From Kingdonia uniflora (Eukaryota; Streptophyta; Magnoliopsida; Ranunculales; Circaeasteraceae), in NCBI GenBank assembly GCA_014058105.1, contig JACGCM010001620.1:1116001-1180000 (forward strand): DNA of 64,000 nucleotides, written 5' to 3'. Below the pieces are notes generated by a model, which worked only from the letters and a program-made list of their open reading frames with translations, was not told where the DNA came from and searched no databases. Position 1 is the first letter of the stretch, and every line of letters starts with the position of its first letter. This document shows positions 1 through 9,949 of the stretch, in pieces. The translations under genes were made by a program, and so were the position numbers.

Positions 1-597
1 GCCTTTTTCCTTCATCAACCCCCGTCATCGACCAAGTAGACTGAGCCTTTTGAACCTTTTTTGACCTACTGTCAACTCTCTTCTTTCTACTCAGGCCGAG
101 TTCCCCCAAGACGAGTTCGAGTTCAGTCTCCTCCTCTGCAACTTTGTCCAATAGGGATTCTTTCCTTTTCACTGTGGACTTCACACCTGCAATAACACGT
201 TTTACTATCAACTACAGTTGTCAACAAAACATAACAATAATTTTATCTACGCAAGTCAAAACTTACTTTGCTTTACAGATCTAAATTGAAGGTCCAAAGG
301 TTCTTCATCATCTCTTTGGAGGCAATTACCCTTCACCTATATGATGCTGTCATTCCAGGTTTGACCTGCTGAATTCAGATCGAAAAAATGACGTCGAGTC
401 ACGCTAGCACAGAAGTATGACCCCCCACTAGCCTTCAAATTTTTCACCCCATAAAATTGTAGAACATTCTCAGGGGTTATGCTCCTCAATTGTTCCTCCT
501 TTCCACCCCATATATATACATATATCTCTGATCAATCATTTACGTATAACACATATCTTTAAACTCTTAAAATCAACATATATCGCAAGTATCTCTA

Positions 598-909
598 CTA
601 ACCTTCCGTATCTGAATGAGAATCGGCAGTAGAGTCAAGTTTTCCCCTCACAACACTGCTGTATTGCCACCTTAGAGATCTAGATTCCTTTACCTTCTTT
701 AACCATTTATCGCCTTCGGATAACTCTTTATCGAATTCCCTAATTTTTTGTCTTTCTCCTTGAGTGCTCTCCAAGTTTTTTGTGATAAAATGTTTGTTTG
801 GAGACGAAGAAGAACTATTTATCCTTTCTTTCTCATGCGGCTGGCATTTATTGCTCATCGCATGAACCATCCTCGATTCCAGAACTGAGGCATCCTTTCT
901 ACTCTCCAT
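598..909 (-). pseudogene. Antisense ORF 3 of element A1, hydrophilic, unknown function
   Basis: This 103-codon open frame on the strand opposite the retrotransposon starts at an ATG and is rich in Lys, Glu and Ser. Its middle (about residues 50-75) is charged and could be helical. Its position after the two small antisense modules matches the start of the antisense gene at 60481 in element B3, which also has a KL..T..SD-type stretch. That similarity is weak. I do not recognise a domain and cannot say that it is expressed. Confidence 0.35.
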
Positions 910-1351
910 GTCAGACGCCTAGTACCTTTTTGATAAAACCACATTTCCATCATTACAATCTTCCTCATTTTTTAACATATTTCTTTCCCTTATTTCCATA
1001 TCTTTCCTTGACCTTCCTATACTCATGATGACTCACACTAATTTGATGTCAGAGCTCTATTTCCTTTTGCATACAAAACAAAACTAGATGCTTCTACATT
1101 TTCATATTTTTGTTCACAGTCCTTGTTTATCATACTTGTAGTGATTGGCGTCATTTTCCAAATTGTACAAATATTCAAATTTATTCAAAATGTTTGCTAA
1201 ACAGTCTAAAAATAGATTTGCCCCTATAGAGGATCCAAATTGACTTATATTATTTTTGTTACATTCATAACATTTATATTATACATAAAACACACTGTAC
1301 TCAACATCCATCACAGCTTTGGTACACTTAAGCAACCAGCATATAATCACA
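910..1351. other. AT-rich spacer inside element A1
   Basis: No conserved reading frame is visible on either strand. By position it separates antisense ORF 2 and ORF 3, and may hold introns or untranslated sequence of the antisense transcription unit. Confidence 0.4.
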
Positions 1352-1666
1352 TCATTCGCAGATCCCCATATCTTCAAATTCGATCTCCACATCAGCGATC
1401 AAACCCACCAGCCTTTCTCGCTTTATCGAATCCCTCATGAATACACGAAAGAATAACTCATAAAAGTAATGGGCATACTCAAGTTCTTTGCTCCTTGTAT
1501 CTAATCCTTCGAGCTGACATTCCCTCATTGGTAACTCAGCGTCGTAACCAAGCAAACCAAAGATCCTTTCCCGCACTTCAGCAGTTTGTATAGCCAATAG
1601 ACCTTCATTACCACGAGTATTATCTTTATCGACCTGAAGCAGCTCGAATTTATATCTTTCCTTCAA
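1352..1666 (-). pseudogene. Antisense small-ORF module 2 of element A1
   Basis: A 104-codon frame, antisense to the retrotransposon. Its segment from AEVRERIF to ELPMRECQLEGL lines up by eye with the frame at 41109-41461 of element B2, which reads VAELRERYF, then VLPKWS, then LDGL. Spacing and charge pattern agree across about 70 residues. Both elements thus carry the same antisense protein although their LTRs belong to different families. Function is unknown and I see no enzyme motif. Confidence 0.5.
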
Positions 1667-2103
1667 TTTCTACCCAAATCATTTATATCAGCACGAAGTT
1701 TTCAGCTCGTATTTACATCAGTTCGAGTAGCATTACAACATTGTCTCATCACTTATCAGCAGATATTTGACCAACACACAACACTTTTTAGTTTGATTCA
1801 AAGAAATTTTTCTGAACAGTGTTTACTGAAAATCACCTTTATTCATATCAAATATAGTACATACGATTTACAGAGAACAAGTTTTCACACAGGAATACAA
1901 CAAAATGTTATCCGTCCAGTACCGAACTCCAGGTACTTTACAGATAACAAGTTTTCCATATTTGTTAAAAGTTATAGGTTATTCAGGCACGTAGAGGAAT
2001 CATGTATTCTAGTTCTTCTTGCTTTAGTGATTCTTCACCCTGATGCAAAGAAGACATTGAAACCAACAAAGATCTTCCCTCACATGGCTCGGTTGAATCC
2101 CAG

Positions 2104-2316
2104 TCAAACTCTATACAAGAACCATGCAAGCAGTGGAATCAGTGTTGGCACCCGCAAAACAAGATGAAAGGTCCTCTGAGCACAAAAACACGATGGAAAT
2201 TCCCCTTCCCATCCTCCTCCTCCACTGCCATCACCGCCTCTTCTATAACCACCACCACCGAAGAGTTGGTAGAGATGAAGAGGGCCCGACATTAGAATTG
2301 ACGGCCACAGAAGAAG
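2104..2316 (-). pseudogene. Glycine-rich tail of antisense module 1, element A1
   Basis: Just downstream of module 1 on the same strand, a frame reads LFGGGGYRRGGDGSGGGG. The same kind of tract follows module 1 in element B2 (LPLGGGRGYGGRRE near 39730-39775) and element B3 (GGGGY..RGNG near 58180-58215). It is probably the C-terminal part of the module 1 protein, now out of frame, or a second exon. The link is an inference from position and composition. Confidence 0.45.
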
Positions 2317-2619
2317 TCAGCATATCTGCCCCGCAGAAGCACCTTTCCCTGTATATGAACCCCTAACCCTGTCTTCTGCAAGGGTACGATGACAGGCCCA
2401 ACATTCCTCGCCTATCAAGACAAAGACATGAAATCTCCACTTATAGTAGAAATCTTCCTCAACTTTAACCGCTTCCTTTCCCGATAAGCCTTGGTACGTC
2501 GCAGGAACAGGGGCTGGGATTGCCATTTCCAAAGAATGATCACCAAAGTACTTCAACTTTAACCTCTGCACTTCAGACACAATCCTCTCTTCAAGAGCCA
2601 TACTCCAAGTTTTTACCAT
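2317..2619 (-). pseudogene. Antisense small-ORF module 1 of element A1 (MV.T...YFG family)
   Basis: The frame opens with ATG in the context GAGATGGT and codes for MVKTWSMALEERI, a core LKLKYFGDHS, then YQGLSGKEAVKVEEDFYYKW. Modules at 57835 and 58664 in element B3 share the MV.T start, the L..(Y/R)YFG core and a Y.G(M/L)..(K/M)EA..ED..Y pattern. The open frame continues upstream to 2715, but the internal ATG is preferred because it matches the relatives and lies 53 nt downstream of a TATA box. No known domain is recognised. The gene is antisense to its host retrotransposon. Confidence 0.55.
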
Positions 2620-2672
2620 CTCAGAAAATGTTACACATGCAAGAATTGTTCTAACGAATCGATCAAGGTACT

Positions 2673-2681
2673 CTTTATATA
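2673..2681 (-). promoter_or_regulatory. TATA box of antisense module 1, element A1
   Basis: The minus strand reads TATATAAAG, 53 nt upstream of the ATG at 2619. TATA boxes lie at similar distances before the related ORFs in element B3 (57768 and 58616), which supports a real antisense promoter. Confidence 0.5.
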
Positions 2682-2899
2682 ACCCTAACTTTATTGTGCA
2701 TGTACATTTTCCCAATCGACATCATTTATTACGGACGCGACTATTCAAACGCAACCGTCACATACATTCGCATCATCATTTAATACCCATCACTTCCCAA
2801 TTTCACGTAACTTCTACCCAGTCAAACACCATCATTGCTCCGTTTCGAATTTACAACTTTTAACCTATTCTTTCTCAACCAAAGCTACTCGTGACTTTG

Positions 2900-2915
2900 G
2901 TTGTGAGGGGGCGAT
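2900..2915 (+). other. Polypurine tract of element A1
   Basis: The sequence GTGAGGGGGCGAT lies directly before the TGTAG start of the LTR. This is the usual place and composition of the plus-strand primer site of an LTR retrotransposon, and it marks 2916-3462 as a 3' LTR. Confidence 0.65.
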
Positions 2916-3462
2916 TGTAGGGACTCATCCCTCGAGCTCACACAGCTTAAATTATCTTCATCTCCAACTCACACAATTTCAGTACTTAACACTCCAGTCA
3001 AACATTCCAACCAGCCCCACGACCTACTCAAGAACATGGGTCGAGCTAAACCCGAAAAACATTAGTTAGTCAAAGACACCTGTCTCCCACAAACTCGTCA
3101 GTTATCCAGTCAACCGCCATTAACCACATTATTCGGAAGACGTGCTCCAGCACGACGAAGAGCTATTGGAGAAACATATATAAAGGAAAAGTTCCAGAAG
3201 AGATAGAGACCAAAAATATTACTGAAGCTTCTTATTTACGAGATCAAAAACATTTCTATATTCTAGAGATCACTTGTAATAAATTTATCCACTCCAAGCA
3301 ATAAAGATACTATTACAAAAATCATCCATACGAGGTCATGGTTTTTTACATGTTCAGAGGTTTTCCATACTAAGAATACTTGTCTCCAATTCTTATTTTA
3401 TATTGGCATATTGTTACAGGATCATTGGTGTGATAGCTAATTCCTAATCGTATCGAGCTACA
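2916..3462 (+). repeat. 3' LTR of gypsy element A1
   Basis: It starts TGTAGGGACTC and ends GAGCTACA (547 bp). It matches the solo LTR at 23698-24296 (opposite strand) and the 5' LTR at 56530-57034 in the CACCTGTCTCCCACAAACT region and in the tail GAGGTCATGG..TTTTACATGTTCAGAGGTTTTCC. The segment ATATATAAAGG near 3177 is a plausible TATA box, and AATAAAG near 3301 a plausible poly(A) signal. Flanking sequence on the right begins GAATT; the matching left flank is outside the window. Confidence 0.8.
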
Positions 3463-3589
3463 GAATTTTTCCATTACAACTATGACCTCAGAAATAACAA
3501 CAACACAACTTTCTAATCATTCGGTAACCTCTTCATATTTCAGTTATTCTCAACACAACCACAAGTACTTCTGTCGATAATAGGGTGAT
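3463..3589 (+). mobile_element. Last 127 bp of internal region of gypsy element B1
   Basis: This short piece sits between the A1 LTR and the B1 LTR. Its end (TTCTCAACACAACC..ACTT..GTCGATAATAGGGTGAT) matches the sequence before the related B3 LTR, read on the minus strand from 57630 to 57570. It is therefore the 3' tail of a B element. Element A1 probably inserted into B1 here, with the rest of B1 left of the window. Confidence 0.6.
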
Positions 3590-4049
3590 TGTAGTAGCAT
3601 ATTTCCTAGATTTGACAAGAGTAAGCTAGTATTGCATAGTCGAAGAAAGAAAGCATTCAAGAAGATATCGCAAGTCCTCGACCTACTAAATGTAGCCATT
3701 GTGCCTAGTCAAGAAAGAGTTGTTAGAGATCCGCAAAGTTCGCCCACTCCCCCCGAAATAGGAGATTGTTTCTTTCTTTTTGTAAACTGCCTGTATATAC
3801 TATAAATACAGCCAGAAAATAGATTATTCAGGCCAGAACTTGACAACTCTTACTTCCTTACCCTACTGTTACTCCACCAACTATAATAACTTGCATCATA
3901 TTAGATTTTACACCAAAACCCTCCTCGAGGTCGCGGTTTTTCTCAACTTTTACTAAGTTTCCACGTAAAATCGTATTTATTCTAGCTTATTACTGCACAT
4001 TCCTTACGAAAAGTATTGGCAAAGATTATCCTTCTGGAAAACCATTACA
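3590..4049 (+). repeat. 3' LTR of gypsy element B1
   Basis: It starts TGTAGTAGCATATTTCCTAG and ends ACCATTACA (460 bp). The B3 LTR at 57569-57099 (minus strand) starts TGTAATAGCATATTTC and ends CCATTACA, and the B2 LTR at 39040-38444 starts TGTAGTAGCC. A and B LTRs share a tail with a CCTCGAGGTCGCGGTTTTT-like stretch, so the two families are related. A TATA-like TATACTATAAATA is near 3793. Confidence 0.8.
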
Positions 4050-4055
4050 GTACTC

Positions 4056-4060
4056 ATCCC
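4056..4060 (+). repeat. Left target duplication ATCCC of copia 1
   Basis: ATCCC at 4056-4060 is repeated exactly at 14318-14322, directly outside the two copia 1 LTRs. Confidence 0.85.
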
Positions 4061-4733
4061 TATTGAGAATTGAGGTAGCTAGCTAGTCTCTTTTCTACCA
4101 CAAGAACGAATCACAGAAATCGTCGAACAAGTAATAAGCCAAAAAAAGAATAAATCAAGGACAAGGGATTTACTCAGAGAAGGGAAGTGAAAAACCTTTT
4201 CAGATAAAAAACTACTCCCCGCGAACAATCCATGATAAATCAATAGGTTATAATACGATCTCTCAAGCTTCATCGAAGCTTTAATGAAGTCTCTCAAACC
4301 CTAGTTCTCTCTAGAATTATACTCTCTCAAGATAACCTAAGAAATACACTAAGTATCCCTTATATAGTTAGGAGGTTATTACATCAATTATAACTCAAAC
4401 TGCGGATCACGAGGCAAGTTAATATCTTCACTCCAACCTTCTAAAACTGTGTTTACAAAATCTATTCAAATAGACTTCAAAGTCAATTCAAACAGAACGA
4501 GTTTTAAGACCTTTTTTCGAATAGTCTTTGAGTATATTCAAACAAACAACTTTCTATTCGAACAGGCTCAAAAATATATTTGAGTAAAGCATGCTCTGAC
4601 TCTTCTATTCGAATAGACATTATGTCTATTCAAACACACTAAAAATCCATATTTTCCTTCCGTCTTCGATCCTCATTTGTCCCACGAACTCCAATGAACT
4701 TCTACGAATATAATTTGAGTTCATTCCTTAACA
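4061..4733 (-). repeat. 3' LTR of copia 1
   Basis: On the minus strand it begins TGTTAAGGAATGAACTC and is preceded by a purine tract (GTAGAAGAT at 4742-4734). It matches 13647-14317 along its length, including runs of the motif TATTCGAACAGA. The end at 4061 is set by the target duplication rather than by a TG..CA terminus, because the last bases have diverged. Confidence 0.85.
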
Positions 4734-5350
4734 ATCTTCTACTTGAAATCGAATCTACCATAACCCATCTCCAGATCTCTAATAATGAATTGATCGTGAT
4801 ACTTAGAACTTCAATCATGAAGACGCACAGAAGTTGTACATGTTGTCAACTTCTGAAATGTCACCACCTTTGTAAACATATCGTTCGGATCCACATTAGT
4901 AAGAATCTTTATGAGTTTCAACACGTCGTCCTCGAGGAGCGAGCAAAGGTAATGATCTCGAATATCAATATACTTGGTTCTAGAGTAAAAAAGACGAATT
5001 CTTTGATAAGTGTATCGTGCTTTGACTATTGCTATATAACTTAGGAAGATGCTGCTATTTACCAAGTTCATTTATCAGCCTTTTAAGCCAAACTATATCC
5101 TTGCATACTTCCGTAGCAGTAACATATTCTGCCTCCGTCATAGACAAAGTTATTATCTTTTGTAGGCTTGAAGCCCATGTAACCACACCACTTCCCAATA
5201 TAAATACGAATCCACTAGTGCTCTTCCGCCTATCAATGTCACTCGGCCGCCATATTAGAATTAGCGAAATCTTATAAGCATATCTGAGAACCCCTCATAA
5301 CATAATGTCATAACTTGAGTCCCCTTTAGATACTTAAGTATCCATTTCAC
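4734..5350 (-). pseudogene. Copia 1 RNase H
   Basis: The minus strand codes for RRKSTSGFVFILGSG, then SMTEAEYVTATEV, then WLKRLI, the usual copia RNase H landmarks including the catalytic Glu in TEAEY. The frame degenerates nearer the LTR. The domain degrades the RNA strand of the hybrid during reverse transcription. It lies at the pol C terminus, next to the 3' LTR, as expected. Confidence 0.8.
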
Positions 5351-6110
5351 AGTTCTCCAATGCTCCTTGCCTGGATTACTCATATACCTACTAACAACTC
5401 CCACTGCTTGGGCAATATCTGGTCACATAGAAATCATATCGTACATAAAGCTACCAACCGCTGACTGATAAGGAACCTTTCGCATCTCATCGCGATACTT
5501 CTAGGTCTTCAGGCAATACTATTTTGAAAATTTAAAGTGACAAACAACCTTAGAACCATTTATATTAAGCCGCTTAAGTACTTTACCAATGTACTCAGCT
5601 TGAGATAACTTCAATTCTCGCCACTTTCTATCTTGTGTAACACGCATACCAAGAACTTATTTTGCAGTACCCAAGTCTTTCATAGAAAACTCCTAGGATA
5701 ACTGTCCCTTCAACTTGAGAATCTCTCCTATGTCGGCACTTGCTACCAATATATCATCTACACACAAAAATAAAATAATATATGAGTTTCTCATATTCTT
5801 GATAAAACAATAGTGATCCGTATTGTATTTTGAATAACTATTTCTAAACATGAATTGATAGAACTTAAAATACTACTGCCACGAAGCTTGTTTCAAACCA
5901 TATAAGCTCTCCGAGAGCCTACTAGATCTTCTTCCGCTTTGACTGCATACCCTTCTGGCTGTTTCATATTCATGGTTGCCGTCAAGAAATGTTTTCTTGA
6001 CATCAAGCTGCTCATGATATAAATCTTCAACTCCAACTATATTCATCACAGCCCCAATAGTAGACATCTTCCCAATAGGAGCAAAAATCTTACCAAAATC
6101 AACGCCTTCT
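5351..6110 (-). pseudogene. Copia 1 reverse transcriptase, C-terminal part
   Basis: Recognisable pieces are VEDLYHEQLDVKKTFLDGN (block with catalytic Asp), SLYGLKQA, and a catalytic box reading CVDD instead of YVDD near 5750. There are stops and frameshifts between them. The N-terminal part of the domain resumes beyond the CACTA insertion, at 11054-11200, in the matching frame. The enzyme copied element RNA into DNA and is now dead. Confidence 0.85.
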
Positions 6111-6123
6111 CACTAGGCCAAAA
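6111..6123 (+). repeat. Left terminal inverted repeat of CACTA 1
   Basis: CACTAGGCCAAAA, exact inverse of 11041-11053, preceded by TCT. Confidence 0.9.
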
Positions 6124-6349
6124 ACTGTAAATAATGACACTTTTGGAGGTAGATTTACGACTTGGTTGGTCTGTTGTAACAATATAACTTCCATTAACAA
6201 TCATTATTTTAGAACTACCATCGTTTTTTACTTTTCCCCTCTTATTTTTGACTCAAAAAAATTGACTCTTGGTGTAGTCGAGAAAATCATTCAATTTCGA
6301 CTCTAGAGACTGTCGGTTTCTCGTTTTCCCCTTTTGATACATTATATCT

Positions 6350-6650
6350 CCACGATCCTACTAATTCCACCGCACATCTCTCCATAATCTCAATCCCTCT
6401 CTTCTCTCTTCTGAGTTTCAACTCTCAACCCTAAATCTCTAAATCCCTAATAATTTCAAACCTTTCGAATCAAAATGAAAGAGTAACAATTTTTCTCACC
6501 AATTCTTCAAACTTCAGATGTAATTCTTCTCCAGATGCAATTCTTCTCTTTGATTATATCTAAATTGGGGAATCAACAAAATTGATGAGCCATTACCAAC
6601 AAAATTGAGGATCCGAATTGCAAGTTATACCACGGGTATGCTTTCTCCCT
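6350..6650 (+). pseudogene. Possible captured 5' UTR and first exon, unidentified
   Basis: The stretch has the pyrimidine-rich composition of a plant 5' UTR (CTCTCTTCTCTCTTCT). It leads to a short frame ending EPLPTKLRIRIASYTTG at a GTATGC donor (6637), followed by a T-rich intron-like region. It may belong to the same source gene as the exons at 6960-7041 or 7292-7452. I cannot name it from so little sequence. Confidence 0.3.
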
Positions 6651-6959
6651 CTCTTTCTCTCTCTGAATTGAATTACATTCTTTTATTGAAGTTCTTTGTT
6701 GTTGGAATCGAAATATTGAATTGATGTTTGTTGGAGTTCTTTCTTGTTACTTTTTTTTCATGGTTTATGTTCTCTTCTTCTTGGTAATGTTAGTTTCTTG
6801 GTAATGTTATGTTCTCTTCCTCTTGCTGTATATTTTCATGGTCGCAAAATGTAAACATTTTTTTAGTGAACTATTCGAGTTAGAGCCTGAACACACAGAA
6901 AAAATGGATCTTATGGTTATGTCATGGTCTGATTTTAGTTTCTCTTAAAATGGATTTGG

Positions 6960-7041
6960 CAATTGCCGCAACAGAAATATGGGTGCTTGAGGTTCGAGCA
7001 GCTTGTGACAAGGTGGAAGACCGCATTTGGACGTCCTCAAG
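6960..7041 (+). pseudogene. Captured exon-like fragment inside CACTA 1, unidentified
   Basis: A region without T-rich intron character ends in CCTCAAG followed by GTAAAT, a good splice donor, and is preceded by T-rich sequence. One frame reads QKYGCLRFEQLVTRWKTAFG. I do not recognise it. It precedes the hydrolase exon on the same strand with an intron-sized gap of 250 bp, so the two may come from one gene. Confidence 0.35.
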
Positions 7042-7291
7042 GTAAATTTCATCTCTTTTTGTGTCAAAATTGGTTTAATGTGCAATGGGTTCTTTTTATA
7101 GTAGTTTTTGATTAATGGGTTAATGGGGTTTCAACAGTTATTCCTTTTTAGATTGAATTTTCATGTACAATTGATTTCCTTTATTAGCAATAAAGTATAA
7201 GAATAAGGAGCCTTTTTGATGTTACCTTTAGTTGTGTAATTGCACTTAGTGTTGACTTTTGAAGCATATGATTTTGATCTGAATTTGATAG

Positions 7292-7452
7292 AGCTGGGTA
7301 TGGACTTCCTAATCCAAAATGCACCGTCAAGAGTACTGCCTTGGATGTTGAAGAGCTTGCTGATCAAATGGAATTAGGATCAAAATTCAATGTGATGGGA
7401 TATTCCATGGAGGGCAGGCAATTTAGGGCATCTTCAAGTACATCCCTCATAG
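7292..7452 (+). pseudogene. Captured exon of an alpha/beta-hydrolase gene
   Basis: The exon is bounded by TTTGATAG (acceptor) and GTATGC (donor). It codes for GYGLPNPKCTVKSTALDVEE, then LADQMELGSKFNVMGYSMEG. This fits plant alpha/beta hydrolases: the oxyanion-side GYG..P segment, then a nucleophile elbow G-Y-S-M-x-G with the Ser kept. The second Gly of the usual GYSMGG is Glu here, and the tail after it has shifted frame. The flanking splice sites show that genomic DNA, not mRNA, was captured. Assignment to the superfamily is solid; the exact parent gene is not. Confidence 0.7.
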
Positions 7453-8392
7453 GTATGCAATACACTGTAGCTATGCTTTTTGCCTCCTAGCTTCATTTGT
7501 AGGTAGACATATTTACACATGGTCATTGCTCACAACTCTTTCTGACCATATGTAGATGAACCAAGGTCTGTTTTTTGGGGATGATAATTTTCTCCTCATA
7601 GGTTAAAGTTTGCAATAATTTTTTTTTTTTGTTTTTTCCTGAGAATTTTAAGACTCAGAGCTTGATAAGGATATGGATGGTATAGTATTTAAGAAAATAT
7701 ATGTACTTAATAGTTAATGGAATTAAACGTTTAAATTAAGGTTTAGTGATAGTGGAGGTGATCTCTGTTATCCAAAGATTATGGTCATCAGTTTTATATG
7801 TTGCTCTTGGCCTGCAATGGTCATCAACACATAGACACATTCAAATATTACTTGTAGATCAACTGGTAGAAGTAGATCTGCAACTTAAGAACTGATTTTG
7901 GTGTTGCTTCTATCACAACAACAAAAAATGCAAAAAAGGATTTAGTGAAACAATAAGACAACAAATCATAAGAACTTATTAGAGGACTATAGGACTATAG
8001 GGCTTATCTATTTATGCATAGAGTACTTTAGTTAATATTTTACCTTACTGCTCTTGATGCTTCCTCGTCCATATTGCGGTTCTTGATGCTTCTTACTGCT
8101 CTTTATGTGTATGGAGTGTATGGATAGAGTAGTGAACTCAATTGGTTTTTTTTTATCACACCAATACAAAATTTTAATAACAATAGAGAATAAACTCATC
8201 TGTTATTCAAATGTTTTAATCACCGTGATAACTCTGATTACAAATGTAAAATGAAATGTGGGTCTAACATAGCGTTCTACGTCAAAGACTAATTCCTGTT
8301 GAGTTATGAAGACTTACTGAATCCGTTTACGCTTGGTAATTTTGTGTACCTGGGATCCATAGCAGTAGTGTCATTGGTAATCTTAGCTGTAT

Positions 8393-9250
8393 TTAGAAAA
8401 CATTGTTTCTGTCTTTTACTGCGCGCATGATGGACCTACCCTTGCGCAGTCTTTGAGTTGTAAGTGCATCTAATAAAGTATGCAAGGCGTTCTCTAGCTC
8501 GTCTGCCTGTTTATCCAATCCGTGTGAAGTTAGTTCAGGAAGAAGGTGCATTTCTGAGAGAAGACCTATGGCTGCTGCGGCTGTACACTTGAGATCCCAG
8601 AATGGCTGAGGCCGGAGTTTATGCATTGCAGATACACCTGACGTAGACAGAGAAATGCAGGGAAGGTCGTCCTCTCCCCACAAAAGCTTTGATTGCTCCT
8701 TCAAACGCCTGAACATTTCAGCTGAATTATTCCATGTACCGTCGAGCAAAATAAAGTTTAAAGGATTATCTCCATTTCTCATTGTTTGTTGTGCTTCTAA
8801 ACATGCTGGAGACTCATGAAACACAATATCCTGAACTGATTTCGGAGTCGCATTCTTATTAGGATAGAGGCACCACACCATGTTCTTTCCTGCAAACTTG
8901 AAAGTGTTCCAGATGAATTCTTCATGTTCAGAGATACCGTATAGGCATAAAGTTGCAGCTTGAACTCCAAATATTTGCCACAATAGTTTTCAAGTATTGT
9001 TCTGCCGTGGAAAGTCCCTTGGATGCATATATAACCAGAACCGTATCCCGGGACATAGAGAAGAGGGTTTGGTGTTTGAACACATACAGTCTTCCATAGC
9101 CAGCCAGCACTTTTGACAATGGTATCCCTTACTTCCAAGCAAACGGCAGACAATCTGTCAAGCTGAAAAGAACTGAAGCTTCTTTTCAGAATCAACAAGA
9201 GCTTGATATGTTGCTCTATGTTTTTTATCCTCTTCAACCTTGAAGTTACC
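8393..9250 (-). pseudogene. Captured DTW-domain (tRNA aminocarboxypropyltransferase-like) gene fragment
   Basis: Read on the minus strand, the fragment shows a C-x2-C...C-x-C zinc-type segment (KCWLAMEDCMCS), GIRFWLYMHPRDF, LLWQIFGVQAATLCL, the family signature LDGTWNNSAEMF, and SAMHKLRPQP near the C-terminal third. These are hallmarks of DTW proteins, which add an aminocarboxypropyl group to uridine in tRNA. Two in-frame TGA codons disrupt the N-terminal half, one before QIVCR and one where Gly is expected before KLLW. From 8983 to 8393 the frame is open for 196 codons. The orientation is opposite to the other captured exons in this transposon. Confidence 0.8.
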
Positions 9251-9841
9251 CTTAAGTTTCCCACCAAATCCACCAAAACTTGATATGATATTTGTGATGA
9301 TGGTCTCCATCATGGATATTCTATCCTTTCAAAAGAATCATCTCTCAACTCTTCCTCAAAAGACTCAGAGGATCAATGCTATTCTGTTATGTACTCATAT
9401 TAGCCCACCCTTATTTATAAATACATATGAATCATTTTCTTTTGAGTTATGTGATGTTATTTTATAAAACTATTGTCATATATTATCTCGATATTGTATA
9501 TCGAAAAAGAATCACATGTTTTTTGATATATTATCAGACCCGTATATGGCATATGTAGCTCACCTTTTGTCAATGTACATTGCAGATGTATTGCTATCTT
9601 TGAACCATAATCCAGTCTATAGATTGATCTTTTGTTTAATATAATGGTTAAATACTGCATTGTTATCACTTGTCTAGGATTGCCTAGATAACAAGATATC
9701 CCTTTATAACAGTTGGAGTGTTCTTGATAAATGTTTCATGTGTACTTCGTTTGCTTAGGTTATTGATGTATATGGGATTGGACTATTAGCACTATCTTCT
9801 TCTGTTTTATACTTATCTGCCACGCTGGCTTATGACTGTAG

Positions 9842-9949
9842 ATTGGCGAGGGAGAGAAGCTAGTGAGAGCGCTGTTCGGGATTGCCTGTTGTCGCCAGCC
9901 TGCTGTAATATTTGTCGATGAAATAGATTTACTTCTGTCTCAGTCTCAG
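9842..9949 (+). pseudogene. FIGL1: Captured AAA-ATPase exon, fidgetin-like 1 type
   Basis: The exon lies between TGACTGTAG and GTACGT splice sites. It codes for [13 protein letters not shown], then [18 protein letters not shown]. This contains the Walker B motif VIFVDEID and matches the fidgetin/katanin/spastin group, closest to FIGL1 from my knowledge of the family (the [13 protein letters not shown] block). FIGL1 limits meiotic crossovers. Only this 36-codon exon is present; Walker A and the arginine fingers are missing, so it cannot encode an active ATPase. Confidence 0.75.

Larger units (their letters stand above)
1..2915 (+). mobile_element. Internal 3' region of Ty3/gypsy element A1 (Tat-like)
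   Basis: This stretch lies upstream of a + strand LTR (2916-3462) and ends in a purine-rich tract, so it is the 3' internal part of a gypsy element whose LTR, pol and gag lie left of the window. No pol motif is present. What can be read lies on the opposite strand: degenerate ORFs at 2619-2317, 1666-1352 and 909-598. They match, in order, antisense ORFs in the gypsy elements at 38444-52960 and 57099-64000. Assignment to the Tat clade is inferred from that shared layout. Confidence 0.7.

Noticed and set aside
2124..2366. + strand 80-codon ORF in element A1
   Set aside because: Shadow of the glycine-rich antisense tail (GGT repeats read as His/Pro codons).
8797..9276. 159-codon minus-strand ORF overlapping the DTW fragment
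   Set aside because: Family motifs (C-x2-C, GIRFW, LLWQIFG) are in another frame; the ORF is a shadow frame kept open by chance.
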